Notes: generated by a model not told the origin, from the letters alone. A DNA stretch of 14,324 bases from Microbacteriaceae bacterium (GCA_009925875.1 RFQD01000014.1:1-14324), one strand, 5' to 3'; counted from the first letter of the stretch, positions 7,447-13,793 are shown. Program-made: numbers and translations.

Positions 7447-7626
7447 CTAGGCAGGAGTCTCCGGCTCGTCTGCAACCTTGCCCTGCAACACATCGACACG
7501 ATGTTCCATGAGCTTGGCAATGCGGTCCATGGCTTGATATTCGGGCGAATTCACATCGGGTCGGCCCCCACCCGGGGCAGACGAACCGTACGACTCACTC
7601 GTCGGTGCTGGTTTTTCTTCTGACAT
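7447..7626 (-). CDS. Small hypothetical protein, 59 aa
   Basis: Complete 59-codon gene starting at ATG 7626 with GGAAGGA 7 nt upstream, one of the best ribosome binding sites in the window, and ending at TAG (7447-7449). The first 28 residues (MSEEKPAPTSESYGSS onward, then a GGG stretch) are polar and Pro/Gly/Ser-rich, probably disordered. Residues about 28-50 (EYQAMDRIAKLMEHRVDVLQ) should form one amphipathic helix; the tail is acidic. There is no signal peptide, cysteine or membrane segment. I do not recognise the family. It lies 54 nt after the ferredoxin reductase and 65 nt before the GNAT-AAA gene on the same strand, so it could belong to either transcription unit. A single helix with a flexible tail suggests a protein-binding role, but that is only a guess. 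Confidence 0.7.
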   Translation of the reverse strand: MSEEKPAPTSESYGSSAPGGGRPDVNSPEYQAMDRIAKLMEHRVDVLQGKVADEPETPA

Positions 7627-7680
7627 GTTTGTGTCCTTCCGGTGAGACGCATGAGTTAACGAACGGACTCGCGCCTGAGG

Positions 7681-8892
7681 TTACGCCGTGCGCCCGACCT
7701 TGTTTCGATACGCCATGACTTTGGAGCGCATCCCGATGCCACACACGCCGACCATGTCGTCGCCGTCGAAGTAGCCGTAAATGCAGTCGCCGCCGGGCTC
7801 GCCTTCGAGCAACCGGACTTCGGTTCCTTGGTCGAGTAGGCCATAAGCCAGCAAGCTGACCTCGAACTGGTCACTCCAGAAGCTGGGCACGGGATCGAAT
7901 GCTTTGGCGTGTTCGGCGGCGTGCGCGTCCGCATCGCCACTCAACTGCAGTGCAAGTTGCTTGCCCACCTTGCGCGCCATTTCGGTCGGGATGTTCCAAT
8001 GCTCCACCCGGCGCGTGCTGGGGTCGAACTTAGGGATGGGGAACCGAGCGACATCGCCGACCGCGAAAACGTTGGGCCACGCTTCGCCGTTGGCGCGCAG
8101 AGCGTGAAGGGAGGCGTTGACGTGCACCCCCGACTCGATGTCGATGTCGTTGCCGGCGAGAAATTCGGTGTTCGGCAGTGAACCAAGCGACTCGATCAGA
8201 ACGTCACACGGCAGTGATTCGCCGGTGTCGAGCGTGACGCCGGTGACGCGTTCGTCGCCGAGCACTCCGGTGAGTTGAGCGTTCATGACGAACCGCACAC
8301 CGTGCGCCTCTTGTCGGCGTTGAATGTCGGTCGCCAGCTCGAGCCCGAGCGGGCGAAGCATCGGCACCGGTCCTTTGCCCACGACGGTCACCGAGGCGCC
8401 GAGCTTGGTCGCAGTGGCTGCCGCCTCGCATCCGATGAATCCAGCGCCATAAATGACGACTTTTGCACCCGGCACCAGCTCGTTGCGCAACGCAATCGCG
8501 TCGTCGAGTGTGCGAATCGCGTGGATGCCCTTCGCCGGCTTATTGTCGAAATCGAGTCGGCGCGGACGCAGCCCGGTCGCGATCACGAGCGCCTCGAAAT
8601 CAAGCGTTGTTCCGTCAGCGAGAGTCACCGTCTGTGCCTCGAGATCCGCCGCCACGGCTGCACTGCCCGTCTTCCACTCAACGTCATCGAGGATTTCGGC
8701 GAGCGCAAAAGCGACAGCGTCGTGGCTTACGTCACTCGCCAGAACTTCTTTCGACAGAGGCGGTCGGTTGTACGGCGCGTGCGGTTCATCGCCCACAACA
8801 ACGAGCGGGCCAAGGTATCCCGATTTGCGCAGGGTCTCCGCAACGCGGAGCCCACCCATGGATGCCCCGACGACGACGACCGGACGACTCAT
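7681..8892 (-). CDS. FAD-dependent ferredoxin reductase (P450 electron-transfer component)
   Basis: 403-aa flavoprotein of the CamA/rubredoxin-reductase type that passes electrons from NAD(P)H to a small ferredoxin. FAD-binding Rossmann motif VVVVGASMGG (5-14); substrate-side signature PYNRPPLSK (40-48); ATG box VIATGLRP (103-110); NAD(P)-binding motif VVIYGAGFIG (145-154); FAD closing motif NVFAVGDVA (274-282). Length is normal for the family. At the end of the second Rossmann strand, where NADH-dependent members usually have an acidic residue, the sequence reads VTVVGKG (168-174); this may favour NADPH. ATG 8892 follows the ferredoxin stop by 9 nt and has only a weak ribosome binding site, so translation is probably coupled to the ferredoxin. 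Its likely partner chain is this ferredoxin plus the P450 at 13794. Confidence 0.92.
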   Translation of the reverse strand: MSRPVVVVGASMGGLRVAETLRKSGYLGPLVVVGDEPHAPYNRPPLSKEVLASDVSHDAVAFALAEILDDVEWKTGSAAVAADLEAQTVTLADGTTLDFEALVIATGLRPRRLDFDNKPAKGIHAIRTLDDAIALRNELVPGAKVVIYGAGFIGCEAAATATKLGASVTVVGKGPVPMLRPLGLELATDIQRRQEAHGVRFVMNAQLTGVLGDERVTGVTLDTGESLPCDVLIESLGSLPNTEFLAGNDIDIESGVHVNASLHALRANGEAWPNVFAVGDVARFPIPKFDPSTRRVEHWNIPTEMARKVGKQLALQLSGDADAHAAEHAKAFDPVPSFWSDQFEVSLLAYGLLDQGTEVRLLEGEPGGDCIYGYFDGDDMVGVCGIGMRSKVMAYRNKVGRTA

Positions 8893-8901
8893 GAAATGAC
8901 G

Positions 8902-9093
8902 TTACTCGGTGAACGAAATGGCCTGCATCGGGCAGATGTCGACCGCGCGCTGAACATTTTCACGTTCGCTGTCGTCTGCCGTTGCCTTGTACTCGAGCTT
9001 GTCATCGTCGTTGAGCGCGAACACCTCGGGTGCGTCGAAGACACACTGGCCGTAGTGCTGACACTTGTCCATGTCGACATGAATCTTGAGCAT
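8902..9093 (-). CDS. [3Fe-4S] ferredoxin, P450-associated type
   Basis: 63-aa ferredoxin with Cys11 and Cys17 in CQHYGQC and Cys54 in CPMQAI. Tyr14 occupies the position of the fourth cysteine of 4Fe-4S ferredoxins, so a 3Fe-4S cluster is expected, as in the C-x2-X-x2-C ferredoxins that serve actinobacterial cytochromes P450. The acidic middle (residues 28-45) suits docking to a basic P450 surface. ATG 9093 directly abuts the TAA of the upstream hydrolase gene, with GGAGGAG 6 nt before the start, so it is translated with the operon. It is followed after 9 nt by its presumed reductase. Confidence 0.93.
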   Translation of the reverse strand: MLKIHVDMDKCQHYGQCVFDAPEVFALNDDDKLEYKATADDSERENVQRAVDICPMQAISFTE

Positions 9094-9969
9094 TTATTTC
9101 TCCTCCACAGTTGATGGGTAAAGGTCTTTCGAGGGGGTGCGGATTCCGCGGAATTCCCAGTCTCCGCCCAGAGCGGTCGAAACGACCTCTTCGCTCTCGG
9201 TGGGTTGCGCACCCACATCCGTGCGAATCGGTGTCGGGCCGACCACGATGTGGTTGGTGAGGCGTCCGAGGCCTTCGACCTCAACCTCGACCACGTCACC
9301 GGGTTGCACCGGACGCGAAAACGCCGGCGTGCCCGAGAACAACATGTCGCCCGGAACGAGCGTGATAGTGCGGGCGATATCCGCCACCAGATAGTGCATG
9401 TCCCATTCCATGTTGTCGGTGTTGTCTTCTTGTTTGACTTCACCGTTCACATACGTGCGGATCATTTTGTTGCGAAAGTCCCAGTCGGTGACGAGTCCGG
9501 GGCCGACGGGGGCCAGCGTGTCGGATCCTTTGACGCGCAGCATCGAGCCTGCATCCGTGTCTCTGAAATCGTGCAGACCGAAGTCGTTGCCGACCGTGTA
9601 TCCCGCGATGTAGTCGCCCGCCTCAGCCGGCGAAATGTTGCGGCACGTCTTGCCAATCACGATGACGATTTCGCCCTCGTAGTTGAGCCACTTGCAGCCT
9701 TCGGGACGCACGACGGCACCCTTGTGACTGTTGATTGCGGTAATCGGCTTGTGAAAATACGTCGGCGCCGATGGGAGTTTCGTCATGAACTCCTTGGTGC
9801 GGCTGTCGTAGTTCAGGTGGACGGCGATGATCTTGGTGGGCTCGCTCGGGGGCAGGTGTTGCGCATCCTCGATGGCCACCCGCCGGCCGTCGGCGGCAAC
9901 GAGAAACTCGCCGTCGCGCACGGTCTGCAGCGTGGCGCCGTCCAGCAAAATGCGTCGATACTCAGTCAC
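9094..9969 (-). CDS. hpaG: HpaG-like fumarylacetoacetate-hydrolase-fold isomerase/decarboxylase
   Basis: 291-aa protein of the FAH superfamily. The metal site is visible as Glu98 and Glu100 in YEGEIVIVIGK, with Asp129 in VGNDFGLHDFRD; Lys147 in RVKGSD is the usual active-site lysine. In the homoprotocatechuate pathway, HpaG decarboxylates 5-carboxymethyl-2-oxo-hex-3-ene-1,7-dioate and isomerises the product. The FRDTDAGSM and LRVKGSDTLAPVGPGL stretches resemble that group and meta-cleavage FAH relatives. Start choice: GTG 9969 overlaps the hpaD stop by 8 nt (GTGACTGA); no other in-frame start precedes the domain except in out-of-context sequence inside hpaD. It probably depends on translational coupling. 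The neighbours hpaD and hpaE support the role. Exact substrate is inferred; E. coli HpaG is a two-domain fusion, while this is a single unit. Confidence 0.8.
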   Translation of the reverse strand: MTEYRRILLDGATLQTVRDGEFLVAADGRRVAIEDAQHLPPSEPTKIIAVHLNYDSRTKEFMTKLPSAPTYFHKPITAINSHKGAVVRPEGCKWLNYEGEIVIVIGKTCRNISPAEAGDYIAGYTVGNDFGLHDFRDTDAGSMLRVKGSDTLAPVGPGLVTDWDFRNKMIRTYVNGEVKQEDNTDNMEWDMHYLVADIARTITLVPGDMLFSGTPAFSRPVQPGDVVEVEVEGLGRLTNHIVVGPTPIRTDVGAQPTESEEVVSTALGGDWEFRGIRTPSKDLYPSTVEEK

Positions 9970-10870
9970 GAGAAAGCACCAGATCTTTCGGTCGGGGGAA
10001 GCCGCCCTCCGGCTGGGGGAAGTAGATGTGCACCTGTCCGGTGCCCACCGAGTTTTCGTACTCGGAGTACATGATGCCCTTCGACGTGTTCGCCTCTTCG
10101 CCAATGGCGCCGGCCATCGTCAAATAGTGACTGAAGTTCGCCTCGGGCTTGTACTTCTTGAACTCGGGCATCGTCTCGAGCACGCGGGCGTGGTCGCCGG
10201 CCTTGAACCACTCGATACGCTCCTCGTCGGCCGCGCGAGCTTCGGGAGAGAAGATGTGCTTCGGGTCACTCGCCTCGTGCTTGCGCAGGTCACGCAGTGA
10301 GTAGAACGTGTGCGAGAGTGCACCGGATGCGAGCAGCAACACCTTGCGGTCACTGTCACGAATCGCTTCGCCGAGTGCACGACCCGCACGCAAAAAATCT
10401 TCGGTGGTCGCGGTCTGACAGACCGAGATGCTGACCCATTGCTTGTCGAGGCCCTTACCGAGGTAGTCCCACAGGTTGATCGTTGCGTAGAACACGGGCA
10501 GGTGCGGGTCATCAATGGGCGTGACCCAGGTGCCGTTCTTCTCGGCGTAGGTCGCGACTGATTCCGCCAGAGCGCGGTCACCCTTGAACGAGTATGGAAC
10601 CGCACTCATGCCACGTGGCAATTCTTCGGAGGTGTAGAAACCCTCTCGGTGATCGTGCGAGGTGATGACGAATTCGACCGTTGTCGCCCAGTGCGAGTCG
10701 AGCACGACGACGGTGTCGTAGTCGAGGGTCTCCATGACGTCTGCGCGCAAGCGCTCGAGACCGGGAACGAGCGAGATCTCTTTGCCCTCATTGAGTTCGT
10801 AACGAATCTCCTTGGGAAGCATGATTGTCGGTACGTGCGCCAGAAGTGCAGCGCCTACAACTTCGCCCAT
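9962..10870 (-). CDS. hpaD: Class III (LigB-type) extradiol dioxygenase, HpaD-like
   Basis: 302-aa non-heme iron ring-cleaving dioxygenase. It resembles enterobacterial homoprotocatechuate 2,3-dioxygenase along its length: AHVPTIMLP (His12), VVVLDSHW (His60), DHREGFYTSEELP, LLASGALSH (His187) and VGTGQVHIYFP. His12, His60 and Glu270 are the expected Fe(II) ligands of the class, with His187 in the conserved LASGxLSH block. The reaction would be meta-cleavage of 3,4-dihydroxyphenylacetate or a close catechol to a carboxymethyl-hydroxymuconate semialdehyde. ATG 10870 is preceded by GGAAGGA about 6 nt away, lying in the last codons of hpaE; the hpaE stop is 2 nt upstream. The well-known Brevibacterium enzyme for this reaction belongs to another superfamily, so this is a different solution in an actinobacterium. 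Other para-substituted catechols remain possible. Confidence 0.85.
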   Translation of the reverse strand: MGEVVGAALLAHVPTIMLPKEIRYELNEGKEISLVPGLERLRADVMETLDYDTVVVLDSHWATTVEFVITSHDHREGFYTSEELPRGMSAVPYSFKGDRALAESVATYAEKNGTWVTPIDDPHLPVFYATINLWDYLGKGLDKQWVSISVCQTATTEDFLRAGRALGEAIRDSDRKVLLLASGALSHTFYSLRDLRKHEASDPKHIFSPEARAADEERIEWFKAGDHARVLETMPEFKKYKPEANFSHYLTMAGAIGEEANTSKGIMYSEYENSVGTGQVHIYFPQPEGGFPRPKDLVLSRD

Positions 10871-10872
10871 TG

Positions 10873-12336
10873 TTATTCCTTCCATCCATGTGGTGAAACG
10901 ACGGTGTTCTTGACATCGGCGTAGAAGTCGAACGACCACGTGCCTCCGTCGCGCCCGATGCCCGATTTCTTCGAACCCCCGAACGGCGCGCGCAGGTCGC
11001 GCACGAAGAAGCAGTTGACCCAGATGGTGCCGGCGACCAGCACGTCGGTGATCTTCTTGGCGTGGTCTTTGTCGCCCGAGACGACAACCGCGGCAAGACC
11101 AAATTCGGTTCCGTTGGCGCGCTCGATCACTTCCTCATCGGTGGTAAACGTCATCATGCACAGCACCGGGCCGAAGATCTCACTCGTCACGATTTCCGAA
11201 CCTGGCGTTGGATCCTTCACGAGTGTCGGGCGATAGTAGAGCCCGCCGAGTTCGGCGTTGGGCTCGCCGCCCCAGACAATTTCTTGCCCTTCAACCTTGG
11301 CGCGATCAACGAATCCCTTGACCCGGTCGAAGTGCACCTGGTGAATTTGCGGGCCGATGTCGGTGGCTTCGTCACGCGGGTCACCCTGCGTGAGTCCCTG
11401 GACCTTCTCGGCGAACTTGGCGGCGAACTCGTCGGCGATGGACTCGTGCACGAAGATGCGCGTTCCGGACAAACACACCTGCCCCGCGTTGTCGTATTGC
11501 TCAACGGCGATTTCGGCGGCGAGGTCGAGGTCGGCATCCGCCAGCACAATCATCGGGCTCTTGCCACCGAGCTCGAACGAGCACGGCGTGAGGTTGTCGG
11601 CCGCGGCCCGCGCAATGACCTTGGCCGTGGGGACTGAACCAGTGAACGAGATGCGATTAATGTGCGGATGCGCCACCAGCGCAGCCCCCGCTTCGACTCC
11701 GTAGCCCTGCACGACGTTGAAGACGCCATCGGGAATACCCGCCTGCTTCGTGAGATCCGCGAAGAAGGATGCGCTCAGCGGAGTCCACTCGGCGGGCTTG
11801 AGCACGACCGTGTCACCCGCGGCGAGCGCCGGGCCGATCTTCCACGTGGCGAGCATGAGTGTCGCATTCCAGGGCGTGATGAGTGCGGCGACTCCCGAAG
11901 GATCCCAGCTCACGTTGTTGGTGTGTCCGCGCGTTTCGAACGGCTCGTGATGCAGTTCGTTGATGGCCCAATCCGCAAAGAAGCGGATGTTCATCGCCAC
12001 GCGCGGCATCACCCCGCGCCGGTGGGAGCGCAACAGCGACCCGTTGTCCATCGTTTCGAGCTGTGAAAGCGCTTCGTTGTTCGCCTCGATAAGGTCGGCA
12101 AGTTTGTGCAAGAGCGCGCCGCGACCGGCAGCACCGAGAGCGGCCCACGCGGGAAAGGCGTGGCGAGCGGCAGACACGGCCGCGTCAACTTCTTCCGCGC
12201 CACCTCGAGAGATCTCGCCGAGAAAACTTCCGTCAATCGGCGACGTGTTCGTGTAGGTCGTGGCCGAGGCGACACGCTGACCACCGATGTAGTGGCGGGT
12301 GTCAATCTCGACACCGGCGATGCTCACTGTGGTCAT
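10873..12336 (-). CDS. hpaE: HpaE-like semialdehyde dehydrogenase (5-carboxymethyl-2-hydroxymuconate semialdehyde type)
   Basis: 487-aa aldehyde dehydrogenase, the expected length for HpaE. Catalytic set: Asn157 in ITPWNATLM, Lys180, Glu255 in FELGGKSP and nucleophile Cys288 in AGQVCLSGTR. The C-terminal FVRDLRAPFGGSKKSGIG (444-461), followed by GRDGGTWSFDFYADVKN, matches the FVRDL...GGEYSF...KN block typical of HpaE/meta-cleavage semialdehyde dehydrogenases. It would oxidise the ring-cleavage semialdehyde made by the adjacent dioxygenase. ATG 12336 has GAGGAG 8 nt upstream. It is the first gene of a five-gene cluster with hpaD, hpaG, ferredoxin and reductase. A palindromic operator (12368-12391) lies 31 nt upstream, so control by the nearby MarR protein is likely. 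Confidence 0.82.
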   Translation of the reverse strand: MTTVSIAGVEIDTRHYIGGQRVASATTYTNTSPIDGSFLGEISRGGAEEVDAAVSAARHAFPAWAALGAAGRGALLHKLADLIEANNEALSQLETMDNGSLLRSHRRGVMPRVAMNIRFFADWAINELHHEPFETRGHTNNVSWDPSGVAALITPWNATLMLATWKIGPALAAGDTVVLKPAEWTPLSASFFADLTKQAGIPDGVFNVVQGYGVEAGAALVAHPHINRISFTGSVPTAKVIARAAADNLTPCSFELGGKSPMIVLADADLDLAAEIAVEQYDNAGQVCLSGTRIFVHESIADEFAAKFAEKVQGLTQGDPRDEATDIGPQIHQVHFDRVKGFVDRAKVEGQEIVWGGEPNAELGGLYYRPTLVKDPTPGSEIVTSEIFGPVLCMMTFTTDEEVIERANGTEFGLAAVVVSGDKDHAKKITDVLVAGTIWVNCFFVRDLRAPFGGSKKSGIGRDGGTWSFDFYADVKNTVVSPHGWKE

Positions 12337-12345
12337 CAGGGTTGC

Positions 12346-12360
12346 TCCTCACAACGTCGT
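12346..12360 (-). promoter_or_regulatory. Leader element shared with marR (hpaE copy)
   Basis: On the plus strand TCCTCACAACGTCGT. It matches 14 of 15 nt of the element before marR (13683-13697). It comprises the hpaE ribosome binding site (GAGGA on the minus strand) and a 10-nt near-palindrome, ACAACGTCGT, with one mismatched pair. Such conservation between two unrelated leaders beyond the Shine-Dalgarno core suggests a common control element or common ancestry of the leaders. Confidence 0.45.
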
Positions 12361-12367
12361 GCTGAAG

Positions 12368-12391
12368 TAATCATTCGTATACTAATGATTA
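12368..12391. promoter_or_regulatory. Palindromic MarR-type operator, hpaE/hydrolase intergenic region
   Basis: 24-nt palindrome with one mismatched pair: arms TAATCATT (12368-12375) and AATGATTA (12384-12391) around CGTATACT, whose inner GTATAC is itself palindromic on the same centre. Size and symmetry fit a MarR dimer site. It shares TTCGTAT-N-C and the flanking AT and AA positions with the site before the P450 (13754-13777). It sits about 15 nt downstream of a TTGACT hexamer (12407-12412, minus strand), so a bound repressor would cover the hpaE -10 region. Confidence 0.7.
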
Positions 12392-12406
12392 TTGGTACGA
12401 TGTGGA

Positions 12407-12412
12407 AGTCAA
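12407..12412 (-). promoter_or_regulatory. Candidate -35 box of the hpaE operon
   Basis: Minus-strand TTGACT. The -10 partner would fall inside the palindrome at 12368-12391, whose AT-rich arms offer several poor hexamers, so the exact -10 cannot be chosen. Location relative to the operator fits repression by blocking RNA polymerase. Confidence 0.3.
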
Positions 12413-12445
12413 GCCAGTCTGCGCGCAAGTTTGAAAGGCACCGAC

Positions 12446-13144
12446 ATGACTCGCCCCCGCATTGCCCTCCTCGGCCGCTTTGCCGAGAGCACGTCCGCCA
12501 CGAGATACGCCGCCGTGGTCACGACCCGCCGGCTGGCCGAGGCAGTCTGGGCTGCCGGTGGCGAACCGCTCACCATGATTGCGGCAGCCGGACCGGCCGG
12601 CACCGATTGGGCCGAGCGCCTGCGCGGCATCGATGGTGTGCTTATGCCCGGCGGGGCAGACATCAACCCCAAGACCTATGGCCAGACCATCTCGAGCGAA
12701 CACGTTTACGACGTGGATGACCTCGCCGATGAGGCCGACATGTCGCTGGTTCGGTATGCGCTGAGTGCGGGCATCCCGGTGCTGGCAATCTGTCGCGGGC
12801 TGCAGATCACCAACGTGGCCCTCGGTGGCTCGCTGATTCAGCACATGGATGCGCCACACCAGCACCACCTTGCCCCCGTCACCCTCACCGCCTGCGTCGA
12901 CGAGCTCGGTCTCTCCTCGGCGACGGTCGAGGCCTCGTGTTATCACCACCAGATGATCGACACGCTCGCACCTGGTCTCGAGGTCATTGGGCGCTCGGCC
13001 GAGGGGTACGTCGAGGCGGTCAAGATTGACGCACCGGCGTGGGCGTTCGGCGTGCAGTGGCACCCTGAAGACAACTTCGACACCAACCGCCCGCAGGCAG
13101 AGTTGTTCGAACGTTTCGTTGCCGAGGCGGCAAGAGTTCGCTAG
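12446..13144 (+). CDS. Class I glutamine amidotransferase-like gamma-glutamyl hydrolase (PuuD/peptidase C26 type)
   Basis: 232-aa cytoplasmic hydrolase. Nucleophile Cys116 lies in LAICRGLQ; the His206/Glu208 pair lies in VQWHPED; the oxyanion-side signature MPGGADINP is at about 67-75. These are the marks of stand-alone gamma-glutamyl-GABA hydrolases (PuuD), which split a gamma-glutamyl amide into glutamate and a free amine or amino acid. No synthetase domain is attached, so it is not a biosynthetic amidotransferase subunit in itself. Start choice: ATG 12446 has AAAGG 8 nt upstream; an in-frame TTG at 12392 would begin next to the operator and adds non-family residues. It is divergent from hpaE across the shared operator, so it is probably co-regulated with the aromatic genes. 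The conjugated amine is unknown; gamma-glutamyl-GABA or an aromatic amine conjugate are both possible. Confidence 0.88.
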   Translation: MTRPRIALLGRFAESTSATRYAAVVTTRRLAEAVWAAGGEPLTMIAAAGPAGTDWAERLRGIDGVLMPGGADINPKTYGQTISSEHVYDVDDLADEADMSLVRYALSAGIPVLAICRGLQITNVALGGSLIQHMDAPHQHHLAPVTLTACVDELGLSSATVEASCYHHQMIDTLAPGLEVIGRSAEGYVEAVKIDAPAWAFGVQWHPEDNFDTNRPQAELFERFVAEAARVR

Positions 13145-13159
13145 GTCGGCTCTACCGAC
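13145..13159. terminator. Possible weak hairpin between convergent genes
   Basis: GTCGG (13145-13149), 5-nt loop, CCGAC (13155-13159), directly after the hydrolase stop and 20 nt from the marR stop. The position between convergent genes fits a terminator, but the stem is only 5 bp and no T-tract follows on either strand. Confidence 0.25.
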
Positions 13160-13179
13160 GAGAAACGCACGCCGTCCCG

Positions 13180-13674
13180 CTAGCCCTCGATGTTGGCCGT
13201 GATGGCGCGCAGCATGTCGGCCAACTCGCCACGTTTTTCGTCGGCAACGGGCGAGACGACTTCAATCTCTTGACGGTTGAACGCCGGAAACAGTGTTTCC
13301 ATCAGGGCCTTGCCTTGTGTGGTGAGCTTCACGAGCACGAGTCGACCGTCGTTTGCGCTGCGTTCGCGGCGAACCAGTTCCAGCTTCTCGAGTGTGCTCA
13401 GAACGCCGGTGAGCGTCGCCTTCGAGATTCCCGCCTCGGCTGCGATGTCCCGCGTTTCGGCCGGTTCCCAGATCCAGGTCACCCACAGCACGACAAATGC
13501 CGTCCAACTCAGGCCGCTCTCGGCGAGCACATTCCGTTCAAAGTGATTGCGCACGGCGCTGGCCGCGCGAAACAGGTTTGACATCACGGCCATCGCCTCA
13601 AAGTCGAGGGTCATGTGACTCAACCGATTGGCGACGCGCGCTTCGGTTTCGCCCAGAGTGTGACTGCCCGTCAT
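13180..13674 (-). CDS. MarR-family transcriptional regulator
   Basis: 164-aa winged-helix repressor. Recognition region ETRDIAAEAGISKATLTGVL (73-92) and wing SANDGRLVLVKLT (106-118) with the conserved Asp-x-Arg turn are typical of MarR. N- and C-terminal helices for dimerisation flank the domain. Start choice: ATG 13674 has GAGGA 8 nt upstream; the open frame extends to 13770, but that extension would cover the P450 promoter and operator. The gene is divergent from the P450, and the same palindrome lies before the P450 and before hpaE. It is therefore the obvious repressor of both, relieved by an aromatic ligand, like HpaR in enterobacterial homoprotocatechuate clusters (which is also MarR). 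Ligand and direct binding are inferred. Confidence 0.92.
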   Translation of the reverse strand: MTGSHTLGETEARVANRLSHMTLDFEAMAVMSNLFRAASAVRNHFERNVLAESGLSWTAFVVLWVTWIWEPAETRDIAAEAGISKATLTGVLSTLEKLELVRRERSANDGRLVLVKLTTQGKALMETLFPAFNRQEIEVVSPVADEKRGELADMLRAITANIEG

Positions 13675-13682
13675 TTCACCAT

Positions 13683-13697
13683 TCCTCACAACGTTGT
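13683..13697 (-). promoter_or_regulatory. Leader element shared with hpaE (marR copy)
   Basis: Plus-strand TCCTCACAACGTTGT. It contains the perfect 10-nt palindrome ACAACGTTGT (13688-13697) and, on the minus strand, the marR ribosome binding site. It matches 14 of 15 nt of the hpaE leader copy at 12346-12360. Confidence 0.45.
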
Positions 13698-13718
13698 TCC
13701 TCCATTGTGGTGGAGTAC

Positions 13719-13749
13719 TTGACGAAGGATAAGTCAATCGGGATATATT
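13719..13749 (+). promoter_or_regulatory. Candidate P450 promoter
   Basis: TTGACG (13719-13724) as -35 and TATATT (13744-13749) as -10, spacer 19 nt, slightly long. The -35 is one arm of an inverted repeat TTGAC (13719-13723) and GTCAA (13733-13737). The other arm reads TTGACT on the minus strand and could be the -35 of divergent marR, though no good marR -10 is visible. The MarR-type operator begins 5 nt after the -10 box. Confidence 0.4.
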
Positions 13750-13753
13750 GGAA

Positions 13754-13777
13754 ATATTGTTCGTATCCAAACAATCT
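13754..13777. promoter_or_regulatory. Palindromic MarR-type operator, marR/P450 intergenic region
   Basis: Dyad with inner arms ATTGTT (13756-13761 region, exactly 13756-13761) and AACAAT (13770-13775) around an 8-nt CGTATCCA centre; nine of twelve position pairs over the 24 nt are complementary. Aligned on its centre with 12368-12391 it shares AT, TTCGTAT, C, AA and AT at identical positions. It overlaps the expected P450 transcription start, so repressor binding here would block P450 expression and possibly marR itself. Confidence 0.68.
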
Positions 13778-13793
13778 CAACGAGGAGATACTC

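Noticed and set aside
8275..9114. Long plus-strand open frame opposite the reductase and ferredoxin
   Set aside because: Antisense to well-recognised genes, with no ribosome binding site or domain.
9205..10074. Long plus-strand open frame opposite hpaG
   Set aside because: Same reason: a shadow of hpaG codons with no family sequence.
9962..10870. MhpB-like dihydroxyphenylpropionate dioxygenase
   Set aside because: The EGFYTSEELP and VGTGQV blocks fit HpaD better than MhpB, and the neighbours are HpaE- and HpaG-like.
12392..12445. Upstream TTG start for the gamma-glutamyl hydrolase
   Set aside because: It overlaps the operator/promoter region, lacks a ribosome binding site and adds non-family residues; ATG 12446 has AAAGG at good spacing.
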